A stretch of DNA of 20,365 nt from Candidatus Gastranaerophilales bacterium (GCA_021202305.1 JAJQDG010000148.1:1-20365); one strand, 5' to 3'; counted from the first letter of the stretch, positions 1 through 6,673 are shown. A program made the numbers and translations. Notes: generated by a model from the letters alone, not told the origin.

Positions 1-136
1 GTATTAAGAGAATATTTTTCATTCGTAATAAAAAGAATTTTACACATATTCCCATTCTATCAGATTAATTTTCAACGGGCATAAAATTTACATTTTTAAA
101 CGGGATTAATTGTCAAAAATACCATTATTATTGGGG

Positions 137-165
137 TTGCGCTTTTTATTACTTTATGCTATAAT
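137..165 (+). promoter_or_regulatory. Extended -10 promoter upstream of the glycosidase-domain gene
   Basis: A TTGCGC -35-like box (137-142) is followed after 17 bases by a perfect TATAAT (160-165) preceded by TGC, an extended -10. Transcription would start near 172. The match is very good for a housekeeping sigma-70 family factor, and the same TTTATGCTATAAT string recurs upstream of the deaminase gene at 5740. Confidence 0.7.
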
Positions 166-269
166 AGTAGTATGAGCCTATAGCTGTCCGAAGAGTAATT
201 AACCTGTCCAAAATATTTGTTTTGGATATTTCATATAAAAACCCATTAAAAAGAAACGGAAAAACGGAA

Positions 270-1520
270 ATGACCGCGGCTCAATCCTCATTAATCTATT
301 TTGAGCAAGATAGCAAAATGCTATCCTGCACAAGAAAATTTGTATATGCCGCTGTATTTAATTTTAATATTTTAATTCTTCTTATCTTTGCGTTTAGCTT
401 TTTTGATTTTACAGAAACAAAAGCGCCGGAATTTGAGCAAAGTAATATTAGCATAGAGCAAAACTGGACAGATGTAAAAAATATCAAATATGCCAAATAT
501 AAAATTTCTTATCCGGCAAAAGGGATAATTCATGCTAAGGGTTTTTTTAACGGTGCCGGGGTAAATATTTTAGAAATAAATGAAAAAATTAATCCCGATA
601 TTCAAGTAAAACCTAAAACGGCTTCAAATTATATAAATTCCAAAACAAAAATAAAAAATTTTACTAACGAAAACGTAATTGCAGCCGTTAACGGAGGATA
701 TTTTAAGCCCCAAACGGGAATTCCTTTAGGCGCACTTGTTATTGATAACATTCTTTTGACAGGTCCTATTTATGACAGAGCTGCACTCGGAATTAATAAT
801 GACGGAACGTATAGTGCAGCTAAGACAAATTTTGCTTTTTTTCTTAAAAACAAAAAGAAATCTTTTAAAATAGATAATATTAATCAACCGAGAATACTTT
901 CAACCTACACATTATTGTACACCGATAAATGGGGTAAAATTTCCCCTTCTCCTCCAAAATACGGGGCAAACTTGCTGATTGAAAACGGGAAACCCGTTAA
1001 TATCTGTTATTCTCCGGTTGAAATAAAAAAAGGCGCTTATGTAATAAGCGCGCCCGAGAATATTATTAAAGCCATTTATAAAGAAAAAAATTTAAAACTT
1101 GAAATTGATTATCCGAAAGAATTTAAAGAAAGCATGCACATTATTTCAGGCGGGCCTTTTCTTGTTCATAAAAATGAAATTTATATTGATACAAATGAAG
1201 AAAAATTAAACGCAATAACGGGAAAAAACCCCCGCACATTAATCGGATACACAAAAAATGATGAACTTATAATAGCAACAGTTGACGGCAGAGAAAAACA
1301 TTCCAAAGGAATGACCCTTTTTGAAGCGGCAAAATTTATGCATTCGCTCGGATGTATTGAAGCAATAAATTTAGACGGCGGTTCTTCAAGCGTTATGTAT
1401 GTCAGAGGGCAAATAACAAACATTCCTTCCGTTTCCGGGGGCATAGCGCTTTCCAGTACACTTTTAATTGAGCTGAATTCTAAAAATTCAGCAAAGATAA
1501 ATTCCAAAAAGCAAGGGTAA
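270..1520 (+). CDS. Membrane-anchored phosphodiester glycosidase (NAGPA/DUF2233-like) domain protein
   Basis: The protein has an N-terminal hydrophobic segment (about residues 26-46 counted from the ATG at 270) that should act as a signal anchor or signal peptide. The rest would then be an extracytoplasmic domain. That domain has the hallmarks of the phosphodiester glycosidase family (NAGPA, exopolysaccharide-related DUF2233): an NGGYF motif in its first part, then a GGP motif, NPRT (usually HPRT), VDGR and LDGGSSS near the C-terminus. Members of this fold cleave or bind sugar phosphodiesters, often in wall or capsule polymers; the substrate here is unknown. The start is uncertain. The frame is open from a TTG at 222, with in-frame ATGs at 270 and 318, and none has a clear Shine-Dalgarno sequence. 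A start at 318 would give the most typical signal-anchor layout. The gene stands alone, behind a strong promoter and before a likely terminator. Confidence 0.8.
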   Translation: MTAAQSSLIYFEQDSKMLSCTRKFVYAAVFNFNILILLIFAFSFFDFTETKAPEFEQSNISIEQNWTDVKNIKYAKYKISYPAKGIIHAKGFFNGAGVNILEINEKINPDIQVKPKTASNYINSKTKIKNFTNENVIAAVNGGYFKPQTGIPLGALVIDNILLTGPIYDRAALGINNDGTYSAAKTNFAFFLKNKKKSFKIDNINQPRILSTYTLLYTDKWGKISPSPPKYGANLLIENGKPVNICYSPVEIKKGAYVISAPENIIKAIYKEKNLKLEIDYPKEFKESMHIISGGPFLVHKNEIYIDTNEEKLNAITGKNPRTLIGYTKNDELIIATVDGREKHSKGMTLFEAAKFMHSLGCIEAINLDGGSSSVMYVRGQITNIPSVSGGIALSSTLLIELNSKNSAKINSKKQG

Positions 1521-1527
1521 GTTTTAT

Positions 1528-1574
1528 TGACTTTCTGAAAAAAAATATTAAAACAGTAAAAGTCATGGTTTTTT
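1528..1574 (+). terminator. Possible intrinsic terminator after the glycosidase-domain gene
   Basis: TGACTTT (1528-1534) pairs with AAAGTCA (1559-1565), and an inner CTG/CAG pairing follows a two-base bulge. After TGG come six T's (1569-1574). The loop is long and A-rich, so the structure is only moderately convincing. Confidence 0.4.
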
Positions 1575-1657
1575 ATTGTCTGTACTACTTTGTTTGGGTG
1601 ATTTGAAAAAGGGTAAAATGATTTAAAATCATGACAAGTATACAAAGAGGTTAGTTT

Positions 1658-2470
1658 ATGTCCTACAGGTATGACCATGAGCTGGTAATTGCAAACAAAT
1701 ACGGTGCTGCAAGCTCGCTTGCAAAAGCAGAAATGTATGAAACCTATGACCGTTTGAGAGATATAACAGTGTCAGGCTCAACTGCAACAGGTTCGGGTTT
1801 TGGCAGCGCGGGCGGTTTTTTGTGGCAGCTTGCAAGCATGTTTTCACCTTCTTCCTTTTCAACAATCTATGGAGGCAGTTCAACATTAAATATCCCAGGT
1901 ACCTCCTATTGGTCGCCGGTTACGGGTTCAACTTCTTCTATATACGGCTCAAACAGCTCATTCGGGATTGGTTCCATAGGGAGTTATTCCGGTTTTCCAT
2001 CAGGTGCAGCGCCGGTTTCGTGGAGCCTTGGTTCTTTAACGGGCGGCGCAGCAGGCGTTTCAACAGGTTATGCAACAAGTGCTTCGAGTATTGCAGGGCT
2101 TACTTCTGCTGCATACGGGGTTGGGCTTGCAAGCACGGGATTTAATTTTGGCGAAACAATAATTCTTCCGACTGCAGGTTTAATATCAGGTTTAGGCGGC
2201 ATAATGCAATCTATGGCGCCGTATCTTGGTACGTCGGGTCTGGCTGCAATTGTTGCAGGCAATATTTTTGAAGGCACGGGTTCTGCTGCATTGAGTGCAT
2301 ATCAAAACTTGACAGGGCGTGTTACAACAAATGCGGATACAATCCTTTCAAATAAAGTAAGAAATATAGAAACAGTTGTTAAAATGCTTGATACTCAGGC
2401 AGATATTGTAAGACAGTCTCTTAAAGACAGTATTGAAAGCGACAATGACGCTATTTCCGATATCAGCTGA
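1658..2470 (+). CDS. Gly/Ser/Ala-rich protein of unknown function
   Basis: I do not recognise this 270-residue protein. Three regions are visible. A short charged N-terminus (residues 1-36, with tyrosine, lysine and aspartate) comes first. A long low-complexity middle (about 37-215) is dominated by Gly, Ser, Ala and Thr with scattered aromatic residues; its second half (about 125-205) is clearly hydrophobic with many small residues. A charged C-terminal segment (about 222-260) looks like one amphipathic or coiled-coil helix. There is no obvious signal peptide. The start is well supported: AAAGAGG at 1644-1650 lies seven bases before the ATG. The coding region is richer in G+C than its neighbours, as expected from Gly/Ala codons. 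Such small-residue hydrophobic stretches occur in membrane-inserting, secreted and surface proteins, but nothing here identifies a function. Confidence 0.75.
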   Translation: MSYRYDHELVIANKYGAASSLAKAEMYETYDRLRDITVSGSTATGSGFGSAGGFLWQLASMFSPSSFSTIYGGSSTLNIPGTSYWSPVTGSTSSIYGSNSSFGIGSIGSYSGFPSGAAPVSWSLGSLTGGAAGVSTGYATSASSIAGLTSAAYGVGLASTGFNFGETIILPTAGLISGLGGIMQSMAPYLGTSGLAAIVAGNIFEGTGSAALSAYQNLTGRVTTNADTILSNKVRNIETVVKMLDTQADIVRQSLKDSIESDNDAISDIS

Positions 2471-2500
2471 TATTTTCTGCTGAGCCTGAATAAATATAGA

Positions 2501-2549
2501 GTGTGTAGAAAAATCCAAAAAATGACGATTTTTTGGATTTTTCAAACAC
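2501..2549. repeat. Perfect inverted repeat 1 of three (16-bp stem, 4-nt loop)
   Basis: Bases 2508-2523 pair perfectly with 2528-2543 around the loop GACG. A GTGT/ACAC pairing (2501-2504 with 2546-2549) can extend the stem across a small internal loop. The stem is AT-rich apart from a central CC/GG. The downstream arm contains runs of T, so it could act as a terminator for the Gly-rich gene, but no T-run follows the stem. Confidence 0.85.
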
Positions 2550-2566
2550 GACCCCAAGGTGTGTGA

Positions 2567-2604
2567 GATGCATGCTGTGTGTGGGATAGCACACAGCATG
2601 CATC
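2567..2604. repeat. Perfect inverted repeat 2 of three (15-bp stem, 8-nt loop)
   Basis: Bases 2567-2581 pair perfectly with 2590-2604 around an eight-base loop (2582-2589). The arm begins GATGCATGC. It is mixed in composition, unlike repeat 1, and no T-run follows, so it does not look like a standard terminator. Confidence 0.85.
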
Positions 2605-2612
2605 GAAACCGT

Positions 2613-2663
2613 ACCTATAGAGTTTGCGAGAAAAATTTTAATTTTTCCGCAAACTCTATAGGT
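2613..2663. repeat. Perfect inverted repeat 3 of three (16-bp outer plus 7-bp inner stem)
   Basis: Bases 2613-2628 pair perfectly with 2648-2663. Above a single bulged A (2629), a second perfect stem pairs 2630-2636 with 2641-2647, leaving a four-base loop. The total is 23 paired bases. It starts only eight bases after repeat 2 and has no T-run after it. Confidence 0.85.
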
Positions 2664-2800
2664 TAAGAAATGTAAAAATATCCTGTATTTCTAAAGAGGG
2701 GAGTGTTTTTATCCGATATACTGTCTAAGGGTATGATTATGTTCATATTTCTTAATATTTACCTGATTATAGCAATTTTTTATCAACTTTCGTTTTTAAA
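2664..2800. other. Remainder of the 366-base intergenic spacer
   Basis: This is the rest of the gene-free stretch 2471-2836. It is AT-rich, with a weak AGAAAT/ATTTCT inverted repeat (2666-2671 with 2687-2692). I see no coding potential and no clearly matched promoter, although the small-protein unit downstream presumably needs one here. Confidence 0.5.
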
Positions 2801-2822
2801 TAGTTAGGTTTGCCCCTAACTA
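2801..2822 (+). promoter_or_regulatory. Hairpin directly before the ribosome binding site of the small basic protein gene
   Basis: TAGTTAGG (2801-2808) pairs perfectly with CCTAACTA (2815-2822) over a six-base loop. Its last base is also the first base of the Shine-Dalgarno sequence AAAGGAG (2822-2828). It may influence access to the ribosome binding site or mRNA stability. It also covers the upstream in-frame TTG (2810), which makes that start unlikely. Confidence 0.35.
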
Positions 2823-2836
2823 AAGGAGTAGCCGAA

Positions 2837-3106
2837 GTGCATGAAGTTATTTCTGCAAACATTAAACGAATAAAAAATTTTCTGAATTTCACAAAAAATT
2901 ATTTTGTTCGCCACAACCCTATAAAGAACTTTTTTGACGGCACGGTAACAAGCGTCAAGAATATTCTTTCAATCCGCAAAAAGCAGAAATTGGTTAAGTA
3001 CAGGTTAAACTACCAGATGGGCAAACTCAAGCAAATGGAAAAACTGATTGCTGCAAATAATGATCATGTTTTCCTGCGCGGCAGAAAATTTAACGAAACG
3101 AGATAA
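2837..3106 (+). CDS. Small basic protein of unknown function
   Basis: I do not recognise this 89-residue protein. It is strongly basic, rich in Lys, Arg, Asn and Phe, with no membrane segment or signal peptide and no cysteine. The C-terminal half looks helical. The start chosen is GTG at 2837, because AAAGGAG at 2822-2828 lies eight bases before it. The frame also opens at a TTG at 2810, but that codon lies inside a hairpin and before the ribosome binding site. The next gene starts five bases after the stop, so the two are almost certainly co-transcribed and probably translationally coupled. The charge suggests binding to nucleic acid or to an acidic partner, but this is a guess. Confidence 0.65.
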   Translation: MHEVISANIKRIKNFLNFTKNYFVRHNPIKNFFDGTVTSVKNILSIRKKQKLVKYRLNYQMGKLKQMEKLIAANNDHVFLRGRKFNETR

Positions 3107-3111
3107 TTTAA

Positions 3112-3435
3112 ATGGGTCTTTTAATCGCGATAGCAAGAAGGTGTCAATTAAACAGTCAAAGATTTGAATTTGAACACAAATCCGTCTTGATTTCGCGTGC
3201 AAAAACTGACCTCGCTTCAAAAATTTCAGATTATCAAATGACGCAAAATGATTATGAGTCTGATTCCGCCGAATATAAAGAATTTACGGAAAGAATAGAA
3301 AGATTAAATCAGGTTGATAAGCGCTTGGATGAGCAGCTTAATAAAATACAAACGCAGCTTCAAATTATTGAAGCCGAATACGGCACTTATGATGAAATGG
3401 TTCGTTCCAACATTGAAAGAATGTACCGCAGGTAG
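3112..3435 (+). CDS. Small coiled-coil protein of unknown function
   Basis: This 107-residue protein has a short, mildly hydrophobic start (MGLLIAIARR) followed by a charged, glutamine- and glutamate-rich helical body. Residues about 57-90 show heptad-like spacing of Leu, Ile and Val typical of a coiled coil, and a basic tail ends in RMYRR. There is only a weak ribosome binding site, but the ATG lies five bases after the previous stop, which suggests coupling. From memory, small coiled-coil proteins with this kind of C-terminus recur in Gastranaerophilales genomes; no function is known to me. A structural or assembly role with the preceding basic protein is possible. Confidence 0.7.
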   Translation: MGLLIAIARRCQLNSQRFEFEHKSVLISRAKTDLASKISDYQMTQNDYESDSAEYKEFTERIERLNQVDKRLDEQLNKIQTQLQIIEAEYGTYDEMVRSNIERMYRR

Positions 3436-3444
3436 TTTGTAGAA

Positions 3445-3478
3445 GAAAAAATAAAAACCGGAGAGAAAGCCCCTCCGG
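3445..3478 (-). terminator. Intrinsic terminator for bioA
   Basis: Read on the minus strand, CCGGAG pairs with CTCCGG (3473-3478 with 3458-3463) over a nine-base loop, followed by TTTTTATTTTTTC (3457 down to 3445). The T-run is on the minus strand only, so it serves bioA, whose stop lies about 90 bases upstream. The hairpin may also slow plus-strand transcription from the small-protein unit. Confidence 0.8.
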
Positions 3479-3569
3479 AATATAGTTAACCTTAGAGTGA
3501 GAGAATTAAATACACAAAAAATATTAAAATCTTTAACCGGAATTGTGAATACTCTTTCGGGCATGTAAG

Positions 3570-4799
3570 TTAAGCTATATTCTCCAAAAGTGCAAAAATT
3601 TTGTCTAAACTTTCTTCTTTTATACAATAAGGGGGCATTACATAAACAGTGTTTCCTAACGGGCGCAATAAAACATCGTTTTCAAGAAAATATCTGTATA
3701 ATTTTACTGCAATATTTGCGGTATAATCATTTTTTGCACCGTCAGTTTCAAAGGCAAAAATACCGCCTAAAATTCTTGCATTAGAAAAATTTTTAACATG
3801 TGCCTTGTAATAATTATTTATGCGCTTAACATCATTCAGGGGTTTTTTATCTTTCCATAAATCTAATGCTGCGCTTGCAGCTGCAAGTGAAATGGGGTTT
3901 GCCGTGTAGCTTGAAGAATGGAAAAACATTTTTGATTTATCTTGTCCGTAAAACGCGTTATATATTTCTTCTGTGCATAAAGTTGCCGCCAATGGCACCG
4001 TGCCGCCCGTCAAACCTTTTGAAAGGCAAATTATATCCGGAGTAATATTTGATTGTTCAAAGGCAAACATTGTTCCCGTGCGTCCAAAGCCTGTCATAAC
4101 TTCATCCAGAACAAACATAACATCATATTCTTTTGATAAGCGATAAAGTTCATCGAGAATAAAAGGCTCATAAAAAAGCATTCCGCCTGAGCCTAAAACC
4201 AGAGGCTCTAAAACAATTGCACCTATTTTATCTGCATTTGATTTTAATATTTTTTCGTATTCTTTTATGGTAATTTCTTCTCTGCCTTTTATAGGATACG
4301 GGATATGAATAACATCAAAAAGCATTTTTTCATAAGGACGGTTAAAAACAGATTTTGCGCCGGAGGACATTCCGCCAAAAGTATCTCCGTGATATGAATG
4401 TTCCATTGCTACAATTTTTGATTTATTTTTGCCGAACTTATTATAGTAATACCCGACAGCCATTTTTAAACCGACTTCAACACAAATTGAGCCTGAATCC
4501 GAATAAAAAATGCGGGAAAATTTTGAAGGTAAAAATCGCGAAAGTTTTTCTGCTGTTTCAATGGCGGGTTTATGTGTAAAACCTGCAAAAATTATTTGCT
4601 GCATTATACAGGCTTGTTTTTTAATGGCATCTGTTATATAGGGATTATTATGCCCGAGATTGTTTACCCACCATGAAGATATGCCGTCAATAATTTTTTT
4701 GCCGGTATTTGTTATTAAAAACTCATCCTGCGTGCATGCAATTTCAAAAATGGGTTCCTTCAGCCCGTGCTGCCAAAAAGGATGCCAGATTTCAGCCAT
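3570..4799 (-). CDS. bioA: Adenosylmethionine-8-amino-7-oxononanoate aminotransferase (biotin synthesis)
   Basis: BioA is a cytoplasmic PLP enzyme. It converts 7-keto-8-aminopelargonate to 7,8-diaminopelargonate, using S-adenosylmethionine as amino donor. The 409 residues fit the class III aminotransferase fold throughout. The BioA signature GISSWW with a following NLGH lies at residues 39-50, SDSGS at 100-104, HSYHGDT at 134-140, the cofactor-ring aspartate in LDEVMTGFGR (Asp232), and the Schiff-base lysine in SKGLTGG (Lys261). The usual HGHS/T stretch before TANP reads HSSS here, a small deviation. The start ATG at 4799 has only a weak purine-rich stretch upstream. It is divergent from tpiA across 68 bases. 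No other bio gene lies in the window, so the rest of the pathway must be elsewhere or biotin precursors are imported. A related omega-aminotransferase is possible, but the SSWW motif argues for BioA. Confidence 0.9.
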   Translation of the reverse strand: MAEIWHPFWQHGLKEPIFEIACTQDEFLITNTGKKIIDGISSWWVNNLGHNNPYITDAIKKQACIMQQIIFAGFTHKPAIETAEKLSRFLPSKFSRIFYSDSGSICVEVGLKMAVGYYYNKFGKNKSKIVAMEHSYHGDTFGGMSSGAKSVFNRPYEKMLFDVIHIPYPIKGREEITIKEYEKILKSNADKIGAIVLEPLVLGSGGMLFYEPFILDELYRLSKEYDVMFVLDEVMTGFGRTGTMFAFEQSNITPDIICLSKGLTGGTVPLAATLCTEEIYNAFYGQDKSKMFFHSSSYTANPISLAAASAALDLWKDKKPLNDVKRINNYYKAHVKNFSNARILGGIFAFETDGAKNDYTANIAVKLYRYFLENDVLLRPLGNTVYVMPPYCIKEESLDKIFALLENIA

Positions 4800-4821
4800 A
4801 ATATAACACTTTCTTTTTTTA

Positions 4822-4830
4822 TGCTATATT
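4822..4830 (+). promoter_or_regulatory. Extended -10 element upstream of tpiA
   Basis: TGC followed by TATATT (-10 at 4825-4830), again inside TTTATGCTAT, the same string seen in two other promoters of the window. No good -35 box is visible, which is usual for extended -10 promoters. It lies in the 68-base divergent region shared with bioA. Confidence 0.5.
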
Positions 4831-4867
4831 ACAATAAAACGATATTATTTTAAAGAAGGAGAATCTT

Positions 4868-5659
4868 ATGTCAAGAAAACCTATTATTGCGGGAAATTGG
4901 AAAATGAACAACAACAGTCAAAAAAGCGTTGAATTAATCAAGGGGTTAAAATCCGGATTAGACGACATTAATGCTTCGCTTCTGCCTGAAGTTGTTGTTG
5001 CTCCTGTTTTTACTTCACTATATGCCGTAAATGAAGAATTAAATAAATGCGCTTATTCGAAAATAGCTCTCGCCGCTCAAAATTGCTATTATCAAGACCA
5101 TGGCGCATATACGGGCGAAATTTCAATTGATATGCTCAAAGATTTTAACATGACTTATATCATTATAGGACACTCGGAACGCAGACAATATTTTGGCGAA
5201 ACAGATGAAATGATTAATCAAAAAGCCAAGGCAATACTTGCAAACGGACTTTTGCCGATTATTTGCTGCGGCGAAACGCTTGAACAAAGAGAACAAGGTA
5301 TAACTGATAAACACATTTCAAATCAAATTATGCAGGCTCTTGAAGGTATCTCATCCGAAGATACCGCAAAATCCGTAATTGCGTACGAGCCTATCTGGGC
5401 AATAGGAACAGGAAAAACCTGCGATGCTGACGAGGCAAACAGAGTTATTAAAATGATTAGAGAAACTGTAAAAAATTTAAAAGGCGAAAATGCCGCAAAT
5501 TCAATAAGAATATTATACGGCGGTTCAGTTAAGCCGGAAACAATTGAAGAACAAATGGCAAAAAGCGATATAGACGGCGCTCTGGTTGGCGGCGCAAGCC
5601 TTAAAGCAGACAGTTTTGCAAAAATTGTTAAAGGCGCTATGGCAAAAGCCTCCGTTTAA
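4868..5659 (+). CDS. tpiA: Triosephosphate isomerase
   Basis: This glycolytic enzyme interconverts dihydroxyacetone phosphate and glyceraldehyde 3-phosphate in the cytoplasm. At 263 residues it has slightly more than the usual length. All catalytic residues are present: Lys12 in NWKMN, His102 in IIGHSERR, and Glu174 in AYEPIWAIGTG. Loop 6 (IWAIGTGKT) and the phosphate-binding YGGSV (217-221) and GALVGGASL stretches are intact. The start is clear: AGAAGGAG (4854-4861) lies six bases before the ATG. It has its own extended -10 promoter and a perfect hairpin after the stop, so it is probably transcribed alone rather than with pgk/gap as in many bacteria. Confidence 0.97.
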   Translation: MSRKPIIAGNWKMNNNSQKSVELIKGLKSGLDDINASLLPEVVVAPVFTSLYAVNEELNKCAYSKIALAAQNCYYQDHGAYTGEISIDMLKDFNMTYIIIGHSERRQYFGETDEMINQKAKAILANGLLPIICCGETLEQREQGITDKHISNQIMQALEGISSEDTAKSVIAYEPIWAIGTGKTCDADEANRVIKMIRETVKNLKGENAANSIRILYGGSVKPETIEEQMAKSDIDGALVGGASLKADSFAKIVKGAMAKASV

Positions 5660-5694
5660 TTTAAGCGGCATAAATATCAGTTTAAGATAAATGT

Positions 5695-5723
5695 AAACCC
5701 GTGCTTTTTGTCAGCACGGGTTT
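5695..5723 (+). terminator. Perfect hairpin between tpiA and the deaminase gene
   Basis: AAACCCGTGC (5695-5704) pairs perfectly with GCACGGGTTT (5714-5723) around a nine-base loop. The T-run is short (three T's, then ATGCTATAAT). It probably terminates tpiA and is immediately followed by, and partly merged with, the promoter of the next gene. Confidence 0.65.
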
Positions 5724-5725
5724 AT

Positions 5726-5733
5726 GCTATAAT
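5726..5733 (+). promoter_or_regulatory. Extended -10 promoter placing the start at the deaminase ATG
   Basis: TTTATGCTATAAT: a perfect TATAAT (5728-5733) preceded by TGC. Exactly six A's separate it from the ATG at 5740, so transcription is predicted to begin at or next to the start codon. A TTGTCA (5708-5713) lies only 14 bases upstream, too close for a normal -35. Confidence 0.65.
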
Positions 5734-5739
5734 AAAAAA

Positions 5740-6234
5740 ATGGATGACAGAGATGTTTCAATAATAAAAAATTTACTTGTTGAGCTTGAAAATTCCCTTG
5801 AAAACGGCAACGGTCCTTTTATGGCAGCGATATATGATGAAAATTATAATCTTATTGCAAAGGCGCAAAATACTGTAGTTAAGGAAAATTCTTCAATTTG
5901 TCATGCTGAAATTAATGCCGTTATAAAAGCTGAAAAACTTTTAAAAACATATAATTTGGCGCCTTATAACCTTGGAATATATATAACAAGCGAACCTTGC
6001 ATTATGTGTCTTGGCGCAATAATGTGGAGCGGCATAAAACGCGTTTATTATTCCGCTTCATCCAAAAAAGTTGAAGAAATAACGGGTTTTGATGAAGGAT
6101 TTAAAAAAAATTGGCAGCAAGAATTTAAAAAACGCGGAATTATTGTATATCCTGATATTTTGGAAGAATTAGGCGCCGGAGTTCTTGAAAAATACGTTAA
6201 TACGGGCGGAATAATATACAGCCCGAAATCTTAA
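5740..6234 (+). CDS. Nucleoside/nucleobase deaminase, guanine deaminase (GuaD)-like
   Basis: This 164-residue protein belongs to the zinc-dependent cytidine deaminase-like fold. The zinc site is complete: HAE at 55-57 (His55 ligand, Glu57 proton shuttle) and PCIMC at 86-90 (Cys87, Cys90). Downstream, MWSGIKRVYYSAS and a GFDEGF motif resemble bacterial guanine deaminase of the GuaD type more than tRNA adenosine deaminase TadA, which usually has DPTAHAE. TadA is still the main alternative. GuaD converts guanine to xanthine in the cytoplasm. The frame is open from a GTG at 5701, but that codon lies inside the terminator hairpin and upstream of the promoter, so the ATG at 5740 is the start. There is no Shine-Dalgarno sequence before it, and the message may be leaderless. 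Confidence 0.85.
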   Translation: MDDRDVSIIKNLLVELENSLENGNGPFMAAIYDENYNLIAKAQNTVVKENSSICHAEINAVIKAEKLLKTYNLAPYNLGIYITSEPCIMCLGAIMWSGIKRVYYSASSKKVEEITGFDEGFKKNWQQEFKKRGIIVYPDILEELGAGVLEKYVNTGGIIYSPKS

Positions 6235-6264
6235 ACCTTTAAAAATTCATAAACAATCAATCAT

Positions 6265-6288
6265 AAAAAACGGGCTTATAAAGCCCGT
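6265..6288 (-). terminator. Intrinsic terminator between convergent genes
   Basis: ACGGGCTT (6270-6277) pairs with AAGCCCGT (6281-6288) over a three-base loop. On the minus strand it is followed by a run of T's, fitting the zinc-ribbon gene. On the plus strand AAATTTTG follows, so it may also work weakly for the deaminase gene. Confidence 0.8.
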
Positions 6289-6297
6289 AAATTTTGT

Positions 6298-6567
6298 CTA
6301 TGCCTGCTGTCTTTTGTGAAAGCATTCTTTGCAATAGATTTCTTTTCCTTCAATGGGTTTAAACGGAACTTTTGTTTCTGCGCCGCATTCCGAGCAAACG
6401 GCGTCATAAAGTTTCCTTTTGTTTTTCTGGCGTCTGTTTTGTCTGCATTCCGGGCATCTTTTCGGTTTGTTTACCAAACCTTTTTCGGCATAAAATTCTT
6501 GTTCGCCCACCGTGAAAACAAATTCTTTGCCGCAGTCTTCGCATTGAAGGGTTTCATCTTGGTACAT
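6298..6567 (-). CDS. Small double zinc-ribbon protein
   Basis: This 89-residue protein has two four-cysteine zinc-binding modules. The first is C9xxC12...C38xxC41, within the family pattern of a start like YQDETLQC, then GEQEFY, then RCPECR. The second is C58xxC61...C79xxC82, with VPFKP between the pairs. A basic stretch (about 42-52) joins them. The N-terminal module matches the widespread 'probable zinc-ribbon' family (zf-trcl), and the C-terminal part resembles the CxxC-VPF-CxxC tail often found with it. The function is unknown; nucleic-acid or ribosome binding is commonly supposed. The start is supported by AAGGAG (minus strand, 6574-6579) seven bases before the ATG. The promoter lies about 80 bases upstream. 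Confidence 0.9.
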   Translation of the reverse strand: MYQDETLQCEDCGKEFVFTVGEQEFYAEKGLVNKPKRCPECRQNRRQKNKRKLYDAVCSECGAETKVPFKPIEGKEIYCKECFHKRQQA

Positions 6568-6644
6568 TTTGGTCTCCTTAGGTTGTTAAATGTAATTTTG
6601 CCGCCAAAGGGCAGATAATTGTCCTTGTAATACGGTTTGTTACT

Positions 6645-6673
6645 ATTTTAATGTTTTTTTTAATATTTTGCAA
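6645..6673 (-). promoter_or_regulatory. Promoter for the zinc-ribbon gene
   Basis: On the minus strand TTGCAA (6668-6673), 17 bases, then TAAAAT (6645-6650). This predicts an mRNA start near 6638 and a 5' leader of about 70 bases. No obvious riboswitch-like structure is visible in the leader. Confidence 0.5.

Noticed and set aside
83..116. Minus-strand TTGACA (111-116) as a promoter for a gene leaving the left edge
   Set aside because: The spacing to any -10-like box is poor (TGTAAA at 18 bases), and no open frame is visible on that strand before the edge.
1181..1678. A 165-codon minus-strand open frame inside the glycosidase-domain gene
   Set aside because: It is antisense to a well-supported coding region and has no ribosome binding site or family features; it is a shadow frame.
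1822..2145. A second plus-strand frame inside the Gly/Ser-rich gene
   Set aside because: The overlapping frame lacks a start context, and its content looks like an alternative reading of Gly/Ser codons; the 1658 frame has a clear ribosome binding site.
5701..5739. GTG at 5701 as start of the deaminase gene
   Set aside because: It would put the start codon inside the tpiA hairpin and before the -10 box; the protein family begins near the ATG at 5740.
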